Origin: Arthrobacter humicola
Lineage (GTDB): Bacteria > Actinomycetota > Actinomycetes > Actinomycetales > Micrococcaceae
Direction: 5' to 3'
Length of the DNA stretch: 64,000 bases
Assembly (NCBI RefSeq): GCF_022803015.1
Contig: NZ_JAFKON010000008.1
Span: forward strand, 62,001 to 126,000
In this document: in pieces, positions 1 to 7,943 of the stretch
Layout of the letters: each line of letters starts with the position of its first letter
Numbering within the stretch: position 1 is the first letter of the stretch
The notes under the pieces: model-generated
What the model was told of the DNA's origin: nothing
Seen by the model: the letters and a program-made list of their open reading frames with translations, nothing else
The model's database searches: none
Program-made: the position numbers and the translations under genes

Positions 1-77
1 ACTTCTCCGGCATCATCACCGACATCCGGGAAAAGTCGGAAGCAGGCAAATCCGAGGCAGGCACGGCCGGGCACTAG
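1..77 (+). CDS. C-terminal end of an upstream gene (possibly 3-hydroxyisobutyrate dehydrogenase)
   Basis: An open frame enters from the left edge and stops with TAG at 75-77, giving a tail that begins FSGIITDIREKSEAG. The next gene is an enoyl-CoA hydratase 69 bases downstream on the same strand. In actinobacterial valine operons mmsB is often followed by an enoyl-CoA hydratase, and MmsB proteins can end in a DFSxII-like motif; this identification is inference from a very short tail. The start lies outside the window. Confidence 0.45.
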   Translation, partial: FSGIITDIREKSEAGKSEAGTAGH

Positions 78-146
78 TTTTCGGACCGAAGCCAACGCGC
101 AACATCAGAACCAGAACCAGACCAGCACCACCTAAGGGGACCACCC

Positions 147-926
147 ATGACGGAACAGTACGCAAACATCCTGGTGGAGCGCCGCGGCCGCGTGGGCCTC
201 GTGACGCTCAACCGGCCCGAGGCCCTGAATGCCCTGAACAAGGCCACGATGGACGAGCTGGTGAAGGCAGTCGCCGGGATGGATGCGGACCCGGGGGTCG
301 GTGCCGTGGTGGTGACCGGTTCGGCGAAGGCCTTTGCGGCCGGCGCGGACATCAAGGAAATGCAGTCCAAGGGCTACATGGACATGTACGCGGCGGACTG
401 GTTCCGCGGCTGGGAAGACTTCACCCGGCTCCGCATCCCCGTCGTGGCAGCCGTGTCCGGCTTTGCGCTCGGCGGCGGCTGCGAGCTGGCGATGATGTGC
501 GACTTCATCATCGCCGGGGACAACGCCAAGTTCGGCCAGCCGGAAATCAACCTTGGCGTGCTCCCCGGCATGGGCGGCTCGCAGCGCCTGACCCGGGCAG
601 TGGGCAAGTCCAAGGCGATGGACATGATCCTGACCGGCCGCTTCATGGACGCCGAGGAGGCCGAACGCGCGGGCCTCGTGTCCCGGGTGGTCCCCGCCGC
701 GGACGTCGTCGAGGAGGCGCTGAAGGCCGCCGAGGTGATCGCGTCCAAATCCAAGCCGGTGGCGATGGTGGCCAAGGAAGCGGTGAACGCCGCGTTTGAG
801 ACCGGGCTTGCTCAGGGCGTGCTGTTTGAACGGCGCGTGTTCCACTCGCTGTTCGCCACGGAGGACCAGAAGGAAGGCATGGCCGCCTTCACCGAGAAGC
901 GGCAGCCGGAGTTCAACCACCGCTAG
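147..926 (+). CDS. Enoyl-CoA hydratase/isomerase
   Basis: This 259-residue protein has the full crotonase fold length. It should hydrate 2-enoyl-CoA thioesters in the cytoplasm during fatty-acid or branched-chain amino-acid breakdown. The oxyanion-hole motif [10 protein letters not shown] lies near residue 70. Both catalytic glutamates of true hydratases are present, in [11 protein letters not shown] and FGQPEINLG, followed by PGMGGSQRL. The start has an AAGGGG Shine-Dalgarno sequence (GGGGACCACCC then ATG). It probably belongs to the operon of the gene ending at 77. The exact substrate cannot be read from sequence; short-chain or methacrylyl-CoA is likely if the upstream gene is mmsB. Confidence 0.93.
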   Translation: MTEQYANILVERRGRVGLVTLNRPEALNALNKATMDELVKAVAGMDADPGVGAVVVTGSAKAFAAGADIKEMQSKGYMDMYAADWFRGWEDFTRLRIPVVAAVSGFALGGGCELAMMCDFIIAGDNAKFGQPEINLGVLPGMGGSQRLTRAVGKSKAMDMILTGRFMDAEEAERAGLVSRVVPAADVVEEALKAAEVIASKSKPVAMVAKEAVNAAFETGLAQGVLFERRVFHSLFATEDQKEGMAAFTEKRQPEFNHR

Positions 927-962
927 GCGGCACCGGCCGGCCGCGGGAGCAGCCGGCCGGCC

Positions 963-3900
963 TCAGGTGAAGATGTCGGCCACGTACCTGCCGTGGGTGC
1001 GCTCCACTTCATCCATCCAGGCCTCGGCATCCGCCTTGGAGGCGCCGGTCGCTTCCTGGTAAATGAGGGCGCACGTGTCCCTTACCTGCGGCGCCATGTG
1101 CTTGCCGTCGCCGCAGACATAGACCGTGGCGCCCTGCCGGACCAGCTCGACGACGTCGGCCCGGTCTGCCCAGAGCCTGTCCTGGACGTATTTCAGGCCG
1201 TCCTCGGGTGCGGTGGAAAAGGCCGGCCGCAGATCGAGGTTGGCTTGGTCCGCCCACGACGCGAGTTCCGAGCGGTAGAGGAAGTCGGTGTCCGGGGCGC
1301 GGCAGCCGAAGAACAGGAGGGCAGGTGCCGGCGTCGTCTCCTCGGCCTCGGCCCGCAGCGCCCGGTCCTGGACGAACCCGCGGAAGGGGGCTAGCCCCGT
1401 CCCCGCGCAGACCATGATGAGCGGGACCGCCAGGGAGGGCGGCGGGTGGAAGGCCGCGTTCGAGGGGCGGACAGTAACCGCGACCCTTGACCCGGGCCTG
1501 GCCTGGGCGAGGTAGGTGGACGAGGCCCCTTCGAAGACCCCGCGGCCGGACCACGCCGGAGCCTGGATGACGGCGAAGGTCAGGGTCACGTGGTCGGGGC
1601 TCCAGAGCGGGGACGAGGAGATGGAGTACCGCCGGGGGGTCAGCTGGGTCAGCAGTTGCAGGAACGAGGTGAACGACAGCTGGCATGACGGATACGTCTC
1701 CAGCAGGTCAAGGAGGGAAACGCGCTTGTCGAGGACCTCGGCCGCGTACCGCCCGCGGTCCTGGGCCAGGGCCTCAAGTTCGGCGCGGTGGGCAGGATCG
1801 GCCGCGACATCCGCCAGGTCCTCGAGCTGGGTGCGGGTGGCGGGGACTGCGAGCTCCACGTAGCTGCTCAGCAGTTCGCCCACGGCCACCGGCGCGCCCG
1901 TGGGCAGGAAGGTGTCCCCGCGTTCCATGGTCAGCTGGACGTGCGAGTCGTAATCGAGGTTGAAACGGGCCAGGGCCCGCTGCACGAGTTCGCTGGGATT
2001 CAGGGGCAGCACGGCCAGATAATCCCCGGTCCGGTAGCTCATCCCCTCGGGCAGGGCGATCTCGACATGCCGCTTGGACCGGGCGCCGGGCTTGGCCAGA
2101 TCGACCAGTTCCCGGTTCGCGACGACGGTGCCCAGCGCCAGCCCGTTCTGGCGCAGCATCGGGTCCCGGACGTTCCCGACGAACTGCAGTTCCAGCTCGG
2201 GCTGCGCTGTCGGCGGGCTGGTTCGCTGCCCCAGGGCGGCGTCCACCGCGGGCCAGAATCCCGCGTACCACTCGTCGAAATCGCCGAAGAAGTCGCCGCG
2301 GGCGTTGGCCTCGCCCCGGGCATAGATCCGCGTGGCACCAGCAGCCTCGAGCCGGGCGTCGATGGCCTTGGGGACCTCCTGGTACGTCCTCGCCCAGTCC
2401 TTATTGCCGTTGCCGAAGACCGTGTACCGGACCCCGGCGAGGGTGCCCGGCCGCAGGCCCTCGGTCCAGGCCACGAATTTTCGGGCGTTGTCCGGCGGCT
2501 GCCCCTCGTAGGAGGACGTCACGATCGCGACGAGCCCCTCCGTGGGCAGCCCGCCGGCCGCCTCGTCGAGCGGACCGATGGTGGGGCTGTAGCCGCGCCG
2601 TCCGGCCTCGTTGGCGAGGCGCTGGGCGAAGTCCTTGGACGTACCTGCATTGGAACCGTAGAGCACCCGGATCGGGACGCCGTTGGGCGCGGCGGCCGCC
2701 GCTGCGGCTTCGGCCTCCCGGGCCCGTTCGACCTCGGCCCGGGGGCCGGCCGCGATGGTGACGTCCCGCCTGCGCACGTGGATGAACAGCCCTTCAGGCT
2801 TCATGGTCAGCGTGTGTTTGATCTGCAGCTCATAGCCCGGGTCCGCCGCCGTGACCTCGAAGCGCTGCAGGAGCTTGGCCAGGAAGAGCATGGCCTCCTG
2901 CAGGGCAAATCCCCGGCCGATGCAGGAGCGCTGCCCGTTGCCGAACGGCTTCCAGGCATTGGCGGGGATTTCGGCGGCCCGTTCCGGGGAGAACCGCTCC
3001 GGGTCAAAGATGCCGGCGTCCTCGCCCCAGGCCGCCTTGTCCCGATGCAGTTGCGGGATCAGGACCATGATGGGCTGGCCCGCGGGGACTTCGTAGCGGC
3101 CGCCGAGCGTCGTGTCCTCGTAAGGAGTCACGTTGAACGCCGGGGCGGTGGGCCACAGCCGAAGCGTTTCCTTAAGGATCTGGTCCAGGTACCCCAGCCG
3201 GGGCAGGTGCTCGAACCTGGCGCTTTCGGTGCCAAGGACCTCGTCCACTTGTGCGCGCGCCTTGGCCAGGACGCCCGGATGGCGCAGCAGTTCGTAGAGT
3301 GTAAAGGACAGCAAGCCGCTGGTAGTCTCGTGCCCGGCAATCAGGAATGTGACCATCTGATAGCGGATGTTTTCATCGGATAAACGCTCACCGGTCACCG
3401 GGTCCGCCGCGCTGAGCATGGTGTCCAGGATGTCTTCGCTGCCCGGCGGGCTGGGGTTGCGCCGCCGGTCGCTGATGATCTGTTCGGCGACCTCGAACAT
3501 CAGGGCATGGTCTTCCTCGAGCTGGTGCCGCCTGCGCAGCATGATCTTGTTCTGCACTGGGAGCCTGCGCGCCCGGTCCCCGGATTCAACCAGGGCGCGG
3601 ACCATGGCGCCGACGAACGGGTGCATCTCCTCCCGGTAGAGGCTGTTGAACCGGTAGTTGAACGAGCACAGGGCGATGGTGTCCAGCGTCAGGCGGGTGG
3701 TGCTGTCCGGAATGTCGATCCGCGCCGTGGGGCCCAGCCTCTCCCACTTGAGCAGCAGTTGCTCGACGATGTCGTCCATGCCGGCGAACATCCGCTTCAG
3801 CGCTGCGGGCCCGAACGCCGGCATCAGGATCCGGTGTGCCTTTTGCCAGTTGGGTTCCTGTGTATCTGCGGTGAACAGGCCGTCGCCGGCGAACTGCCTC

Positions 3901-4142
3901 ACCTGCCGCAGGGCAACGCCCAGCACTTTGCCGAACCGGGACTCATCGCACACCTCGTTGACGAGCTGCTGGGAAGAGATGGCGACGATACTGCGGTTGA
4001 AGAACTGGATGCGGACTATGGGGCCGTACCGCTCCGCCAGCTCGACTATTCCCAGGATTCCCTTGCTGGAGTCGATGTCCGGCAAATTGCCGACCACCGG
4101 CCTCGTGGGGGGCTGCGGTATAGGGACGCTGGGCGAAGTCAT
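963..4142 (-). CDS. Self-sufficient cytochrome P450/NADPH-P450 reductase fusion (CYP102, BM3 type)
   Basis: This 1059-residue fusion matches the size of P450 BM3 (1049). It should hydroxylate fatty acids or similar substrates with NADPH in the cytoplasm. The P450 half has AGHETTS near 266, KETLRLWP (ExxR) and the heme loop FGNGQRSCIGRGFA near 397. The reductase half has the FMN loop YGSNAGTSKDF near 490, the FAD motif RRYSISSSP near 835 and a C-terminal NADPH domain. The BM3 active-site stretch FAGDGLFT is kept (Phe87 equivalent), but the following SW is AD here. Start chosen at 4142 because AGGAG sits five bases upstream; the open frame runs 44 codons further without an SD. No FatR-like TetR regulator sits beside it. 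Confidence 0.95.
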   Translation of the reverse strand: MTSPSVPIPQPPTRPVVGNLPDIDSSKGILGIVELAERYGPIVRIQFFNRSIVAISSQQLVNEVCDESRFGKVLGVALRQVRQFAGDGLFTADTQEPNWQKAHRILMPAFGPAALKRMFAGMDDIVEQLLLKWERLGPTARIDIPDSTTRLTLDTIALCSFNYRFNSLYREEMHPFVGAMVRALVESGDRARRLPVQNKIMLRRRHQLEEDHALMFEVAEQIISDRRRNPSPPGSEDILDTMLSAADPVTGERLSDENIRYQMVTFLIAGHETTSGLLSFTLYELLRHPGVLAKARAQVDEVLGTESARFEHLPRLGYLDQILKETLRLWPTAPAFNVTPYEDTTLGGRYEVPAGQPIMVLIPQLHRDKAAWGEDAGIFDPERFSPERAAEIPANAWKPFGNGQRSCIGRGFALQEAMLFLAKLLQRFEVTAADPGYELQIKHTLTMKPEGLFIHVRRRDVTIAAGPRAEVERAREAEAAAAAAAPNGVPIRVLYGSNAGTSKDFAQRLANEAGRRGYSPTIGPLDEAAGGLPTEGLVAIVTSSYEGQPPDNARKFVAWTEGLRPGTLAGVRYTVFGNGNKDWARTYQEVPKAIDARLEAAGATRIYARGEANARGDFFGDFDEWYAGFWPAVDAALGQRTSPPTAQPELELQFVGNVRDPMLRQNGLALGTVVANRELVDLAKPGARSKRHVEIALPEGMSYRTGDYLAVLPLNPSELVQRALARFNLDYDSHVQLTMERGDTFLPTGAPVAVGELLSSYVELAVPATRTQLEDLADVAADPAHRAELEALAQDRGRYAAEVLDKRVSLLDLLETYPSCQLSFTSFLQLLTQLTPRRYSISSSPLWSPDHVTLTFAVIQAPAWSGRGVFEGASSTYLAQARPGSRVAVTVRPSNAAFHPPPSLAVPLIMVCAGTGLAPFRGFVQDRALRAEAEETTPAPALLFFGCRAPDTDFLYRSELASWADQANLDLRPAFSTAPEDGLKYVQDRLWADRADVVELVRQGATVYVCGDGKHMAPQVRDTCALIYQEATGASKADAEAWMDEVERTHGRYVADIFT

Positions 4143-4639
4143 GGCCACTCCTAGGCGATCGCCAATGGACGCGCTGTGAGCACTGCTTGCTGCCTGGCCG
4201 GACGGGACCGGCCCGGCCAGCTCCGCACCACGATACTCCGGCCACCTGCCGGGCAAAATAGGTACGGCAACCAAACGGGGTCAGCCCGCTGGGAGGCCTG
4301 CGCAACGGGGGACCTGCCTGGCGCGACACGCCGGTTGGGATCTTGGCGTTCCTGCTGCCGGCGGGGTGGGAATGTCAATCAGATTTGAGCCCACTTAGCA
4401 CAGCAATCGCAGCTTGAACGGGAACCACATTTTGCCGTGGAAACGACTGAAAGGCGCTTCGCGTTGCATGGTTGTCACCGAGGCAAGGGCCGCATCACGC
4501 TCGGAGTTAGGGGACAGGATCATCTCGTTCTTCACGGCTTCCAACAATTCGACCACCGTTGCCGACGATACATGCTCGGGATTGCCCAACGTCCGGTCCA
4601 TGAGGCTACGCTCAGCTTCAGTCGAATAGCGAAGCAGCA
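4143..4639. other. Intergenic stretch between the P450 and the RES remnant
   Basis: About 500 bases. The first part is the P450 leader. The rest holds one weak minus-strand frame (4395-4640) and no recognisable RNA gene or convincing promoter. It borders a decayed gene and may itself be degraded accessory DNA. Confidence 0.4.
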
Positions 4640-4640
4640 T
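4395..4640 (-). CDS. Small hypothetical ORF, doubtful
   Basis: An 81-residue frame beginning MLLRYSTEAERSLMDRTLG. It resembles no family I recognise. The Shine-Dalgarno fit is poor and third-position base use is less GC-rich than the neighbours. It runs away from the RES remnant that starts almost at its 5' end, so a toxin-antitoxin partner role is possible but unsupported. Confidence 0.22.
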   Translation of the reverse strand: MLLRYSTEAERSLMDRTLGNPEHVSSATVVELLEAVKNEMILSPNSERDAALASVTTMQREAPFSRFHGKMWFPFKLRLLC

Positions 4641-5050
4641 TAGATCCGCTCTGGGTCCTGGATGACTTCCGGTCCGGCCGCAGGGTTACCACCACCAACC
4701 GCGGTGCCTTGGATCCGCGGGCGCCTGAGCGGTGATGAGCCGGCAGGCTGGAGCCGCTATGACACTCCCGGCTCCACGGTCTACATTTCCGACAATGACG
4801 AGATCGCCTTCGCGGAGGTGCTGTCCGGCTACACCTTGAAGCTTGGCGCCAAGCACCCGATGCAAAAGGAGCCGACTTCATGGGGATGACCCTGGAGGAC
4901 TGCGTCAAGGGCGTCAAAGACGACTGGGGCAACCAGGTCAAGATGGGTTGCCTGCCGCGGCACTGGCGCGACCGGCGCAGCACCTACCAGCTCAGCCTGG
5001 ATAACGCAGGTTGGTGGGTTGATGTCGAGCACCCTGACTCCATCGCAGCC

Positions 5051-5066
5051 CTAGGTGTACTGAGCC
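5051..5066. repeat. Left IS end with target duplication
   Basis: CTAGGTGTACTGAGCC is the exact reverse complement of 6115-6130. The outer CTAG is the target duplication and the remainder is the terminal inverted repeat. Confidence 0.93.
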
Positions 5067-6126
5067 GGGACGTTGTTGACATGTGGGGCTTGAAAACGAG
5101 GAGGACCTCCGGGCTAAGTGGAGCTGTCTAGTTCACACACTTGGCGCTCGGAGGTCCTCGTGTCCCACGTTAATGCCCGGTTGACGGTTCATGGAAGACT
5201 CCTGATGGACCGGGTGGCCGCCGGCCGCCCGGTCGCCCATATCGCTGCGGAGCTGGGCGTGTCCCGGCAGACCGCGTACCGGTGGGTCAGACGTTTCCGG
5301 GCCGAGGGCGCAGCCGGGCTGCCGAACCGCTCAAGCCGGCCGAGGTCATCACCGGCCCGGACGAGTTCCGACCGTGAGCAAGCCGTCCTGGACGCCCGGC
5401 GGTCGTTACGGTTCGGTCCGCTGCGGATCGCCGCGTTCACCGGCGTCCCGGCCCGGACCGTGTCCCGGATCCTGCACCGGCACGGGGTCCCGCGGCTGGC
5501 GGACTGCGATCCGCTGACCGGCGCCCCGATCCGCGCCGCCCGGACCACGGCGAACCGGTACGAGCGGGCACGGCCCGGGGAACTGGTCCATCTGGACGTC
5601 AAGAAGCTCGGACGCATCCCGGACGGCGGCGGCTGGCGGGCCCACGGCCGCTCGGAGCAGGTCAAGGGACGCGGAATCGGTTACGACTACGTCCACGTCG
5701 CGATCGATGACCACTCCCGCACCGGCTACGCCGAGGTCCTTCCCGATGAGAAGGGCGCCACCGCGGCCGGGTTCCTCACCCGCGCCGCGGGCTACTTCGC
5801 CGGCCACGGCATCCAACGGATCGAACGCGTCATCACCGACAACGCCTTCGCCTACCGCAACTCCACAATGTTCCGTCAGGCAGTCGCAGATCTCGGAGCA
5901 GTTCAGCGCTTCATCAAGCCCCACTGCCCCTGGACCAACGGCAAAGCCGAACGCTTCAACCGGACCCTGCAAACCGAATGGGCCTACCGGCAGGTCTTCA
6001 CCAGCAGCAACGACCGCCAATCCGCACTTGCGCCCTGGCTCCAGCACTACAACACTGAACGAATCCACACCGGCATCGGAACCACACCCATCACCCGGGT
6101 GTCACCAACCTGATGGCTCAGTACAC
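5055..6126 (+). mobile_element. IS481-family insertion sequence, complete
   Basis: The element is about 1072 bp. It has terminal inverted repeats GTGTACTGAGCC at the left and GGCTCAGTACAC at the right, a single DDE transposase, and a CTAG on both sides (5051-5054 and 6127-6130). A CTAG target duplicated on insertion is typical of this family. The uninterrupted transposase and perfect repeat ends suggest a recent insertion. It sits inside the RES remnant in the same direction as that gene. Confidence 0.93.
5160..6113 (+). CDS. IS481-family transposase
   Basis: A 317-residue transposase that should cut and paste its own element. The N-terminus carries a helix-turn-helix (AAELGVSRQTAYRWVRRF, about residues 28-45). 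The DDE catalytic core follows, with aspartates in VHLDVKKLG and RVITDNAFAYR and the glutamate in NGKAERFNRTLQ. The start is taken as GTG at 5160 (SHVNARLTVHGRLL), which matches the usual beginning of IS481 transposases; the open frame extends 14 codons further to the left end. The usual ITDNG is ITDNA here, a tolerable variation. Confidence 0.93.
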   Translation: MSHVNARLTVHGRLLMDRVAAGRPVAHIAAELGVSRQTAYRWVRRFRAEGAAGLPNRSSRPRSSPARTSSDREQAVLDARRSLRFGPLRIAAFTGVPARTVSRILHRHGVPRLADCDPLTGAPIRAARTTANRYERARPGELVHLDVKKLGRIPDGGGWRAHGRSEQVKGRGIGYDYVHVAIDDHSRTGYAEVLPDEKGATAAGFLTRAAGYFAGHGIQRIERVITDNAFAYRNSTMFRQAVADLGAVQRFIKPHCPWTNGKAERFNRTLQTEWAYRQVFTSSNDRQSALAPWLQHYNTERIHTGIGTTPITRVSPT

Positions 6127-6130
6127 CTAG
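6115..6130. repeat. Right IS end with target duplication
   Basis: GGCTCAGTACACCTAG mirrors the left end exactly over 16 bases and ends with the second CTAG copy. Confidence 0.93.
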
Positions 6131-6548
6131 GGGGCGGTATCGGCGAGAAGATCAGCGATGAACTCGGCATATCTCAGCTCACCCTCGGCGTCCTCCACGG
6201 TGAGAACCGGGCGGCGACGACCATTATCGCCACGTGGATCCGCGACCAGGAGCTGGACGACGGGAGCTTGCCTCTGGGCATTCGTTTCAAGAGCAAGCAT
6301 GGCGGGGGAGATTGTTGGGCGTACTGGCTGCGCCGCAGGGATGACGGACTGGACGGCGACGATATGTCCTCCGATTCGGGCGCTGCGATCCATGCCCACA
6401 ATCCGGCGCTGCTGACCGTGGCGGAACGCTTGGCATCAGGATCTGGTGAGCGGGAAAATCGCCCACTCAGCCGCCGTGGCCGCCGTCAAACGTCTCTGCA
6501 CCAAACGGCAACCACTGCAGCGTCGAAGCCCAATCGGTTTCGGTCGTC

Positions 6549-6590
6549 TCTCCAGCATCTCAAATACGATCGTATTTGAGATGCTGGAGA
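6549..6590. repeat. 42-bp perfect palindrome
   Basis: TCTCCAGCATCTCAAATACGA is followed directly by its reverse complement, with no spacer and centred on CGATCG. The next outer bases do not pair. It lies about 100 bases past the end of the RES remnant and is AT-rich in its centre. It could form a cruciform or bind a dimeric protein. Confidence 0.95.
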
Positions 6591-6712
6591 TAGCGCCGAA
6601 ATCGACTTCAGTGGGCCTCAGCGCTGTAGTAGCTGCCGTTTGATGCAGACGGCCGTTGACAAAATGCAGGACGGTGCACGATTTGCTGACCGCACTCCCG
6701 GCTCGAAGCGGT

Positions 6713-6967
6713 TTAGTCGTGAAGGGCGCCAGTGGTCATGCGGTAGGAGGAGATTCCTTCGAGTTGTCTGGGTTCAACCCAGACCTGGAAGCCTTGAGCG
6801 GCTTCGAAGAGTGTCCTGGTGGACTTTTCGTCGGATGCTATCCAGATCATGGAGGAGTCGGGCATCGCGTCGTCGACGATCCCTGTGCGGATGACGTCAC
6901 CATGTTTCTGGATTTCGACCGGGGCGCCGATGAGGCGTGCCCATTCGTGATGGCGGTATCTGGTCAT
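6713..6967 (-). CDS. Conserved-looking small hypothetical protein
   Basis: An 84-residue protein beginning MTRYRHHEWARLIGAPVEI, with no membrane segment or signal peptide. A GAGGAAA Shine-Dalgarno sequence lies upstream and the composition is that of a normal soluble protein with a beta-rich middle (SSMIWIASDEKSTRTLF). I do not recognise a family. The C-terminal half, with FQVWVEPRQLEGISSYR, hints at a small barrel such as a ligand- or stress-response fold; that is a guess. It is monocistronic on the minus strand beside the accessory zone. Confidence 0.65.
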   Translation of the reverse strand: MTRYRHHEWARLIGAPVEIQKHGDVIRTGIVDDAMPDSSMIWIASDEKSTRTLFEAAQGFQVWVEPRQLEGISSYRMTTGALHD

Positions 6968-7144
6968 CTCTCGTTTTCCTCGGTCTTGGTGGGCGATGCG
7001 GAAGTGGACCTGATGCGGCGTGGCCGGGGGTGGCCTCTGGGCTTATGCCACAGAGGCCACCGGTGTTTCTGTCGATGACATCCCGGCCGGGAGTCGGGGA
7101 GGTGGTGATGGCGGCGGGTTAGACGATGAGCGCCGCTGGGGTTC

Positions 7145-7816
7145 TTAGTTGGTGCTTGCCATGGCCGGCGCTGCTGCATGTACGGCGGAGTTCCGTATTC
7201 TCACCCGGAGATCTTCCTCGAATTTGTCGATGTCTGCGAGCCTGGTGAGGATGCCCTGGGCGCGTTCGACGGGTATGACGGCGACCCCGTCATCGTCGGC
7301 TGTGATGAGGTCGCCGGGGTTGACGACGGTGCCGCCGCAGGCCACCGGCACGGAGACGGCTCCGGGCCCGTATTTGGCGGGTCCTGCCGGTGAGGCCCCG
7401 CGGGCCCAGACGGGCAGGCCAAGTTCCCTTATTGCCGCGCGGTCGCGGGTCAGTCCGTCGATGATGACACCGGCGATGCCTTTGGCGAGGCAGATTTCGG
7501 CCAGGAGATCGCCGAATACGGCCCGTGTTGTTCCTCCGAGGGCGTTGATGACCAGCACGTCACCGGGTTCGGCGTCGTCGAGGGCGCGGTGAATGGCCAG
7601 GTTGTCGCCCTCCCGGGTCAGCACGGTCAGTGCCGGACCCACACACCGGGCGTTGGCCCATTGTGATGCGATGCCGGTGTCCATGAGGTTGAGCCGGTCC
7701 ATGGCGTCACCGACATTGGCTGTGGGGTACCTCTTCAGGCTTTTGATGAGCCCTGAGGGAGCGTTGGTTGGACGGGGGCTGACGGTGAGTGATTTGGTTG
7801 ATGCGTCGATAAACAT
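7145..7816 (-). CDS. RraA-like aldolase/decarboxylase (4-hydroxy-4-methyl-2-oxoglutarate aldolase family)
   Basis: A 223-residue member of the RraA/HMG-aldolase family. Family enzymes cleave 4-hydroxy-2-oxo acids or decarboxylate oxaloacetate with a divalent metal; true RraA proteins bind RNase E. Family marks are ANVGDAMDRLN near the start, the strand GDVLVINALGGTTRAVFGDL, and VIIDGLTRDRAAIRELGLP, whose Arg-Asp pair is the usual active-site signature. Start set at ATG 7816 (MFIDASTK); the upstream 37 codons look untranslated. It lies last in an operon with a hydroxyacid dehydrogenase and a transporter, so a catabolic aldolase is more likely than an RNase regulator. Confidence 0.88.
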   Translation of the reverse strand: MFIDASTKSLTVSPRPTNAPSGLIKSLKRYPTANVGDAMDRLNLMDTGIASQWANARCVGPALTVLTREGDNLAIHRALDDAEPGDVLVINALGGTTRAVFGDLLAEICLAKGIAGVIIDGLTRDRAAIRELGLPVWARGASPAGPAKYGPGAVSVPVACGGTVVNPGDLITADDDGVAVIPVERAQGILTRLADIDKFEEDLRVRIRNSAVHAAAPAMASTN

Positions 7817-7943
7817 GGTGTCTCTCGCTAGCTCGATCGGTGCGAATTTGGGCCGCTGCGTCACGCAATGAAGCGGTTCTAGGGATTGGTTCGGGCCGGG
7901 CATGCGCGCCGGCTGGTGGGACGGCACGACGTTCTTCCCTCTG

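Larger units (their letters stand above)
4640..6449 (+). pseudogene. RES-domain protein gene, frameshifted and split by an IS element
   Basis: Fragments in successive frames spell a RES-domain protein (a family of NAD-degrading toxins usually paired with an Xre-like antitoxin). They read NRGALDPRAPER, then GWSRYDTPGSTVYISDNDE and FAEVLSGYTLKLGAKHPMQK, then MTLEDCVKGVKDDWGNQV through DVEHPDSIAAL. After the IS the same frame resumes with GGGIGEKISDELGIS, ATTIIATWIRDQ and GGGDCWAYWLRR. Removing 5055-6126 and one CTAG joins CTA GGG GGC in frame. Frame breaks lie near 4735 and 4869, and probably near 6430, where a shift would give the RES-like end LGIRIW and TGA at 6447. No intact antitoxin gene is adjacent. 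The 5' limit is approximate. Confidence 0.8.

Noticed and set aside
132..920. Long minus-strand frame over the enoyl-CoA hydratase
   Set aside because: It is the GC-rich antisense shadow of the recognisable hydratase on the other strand, with no family resemblance of its own.
1788..3383. 531-residue plus-strand frame across the P450 fusion
   Set aside because: Antisense shadow of the P450/reductase; composition is Gly/Arg/His rich without domains.
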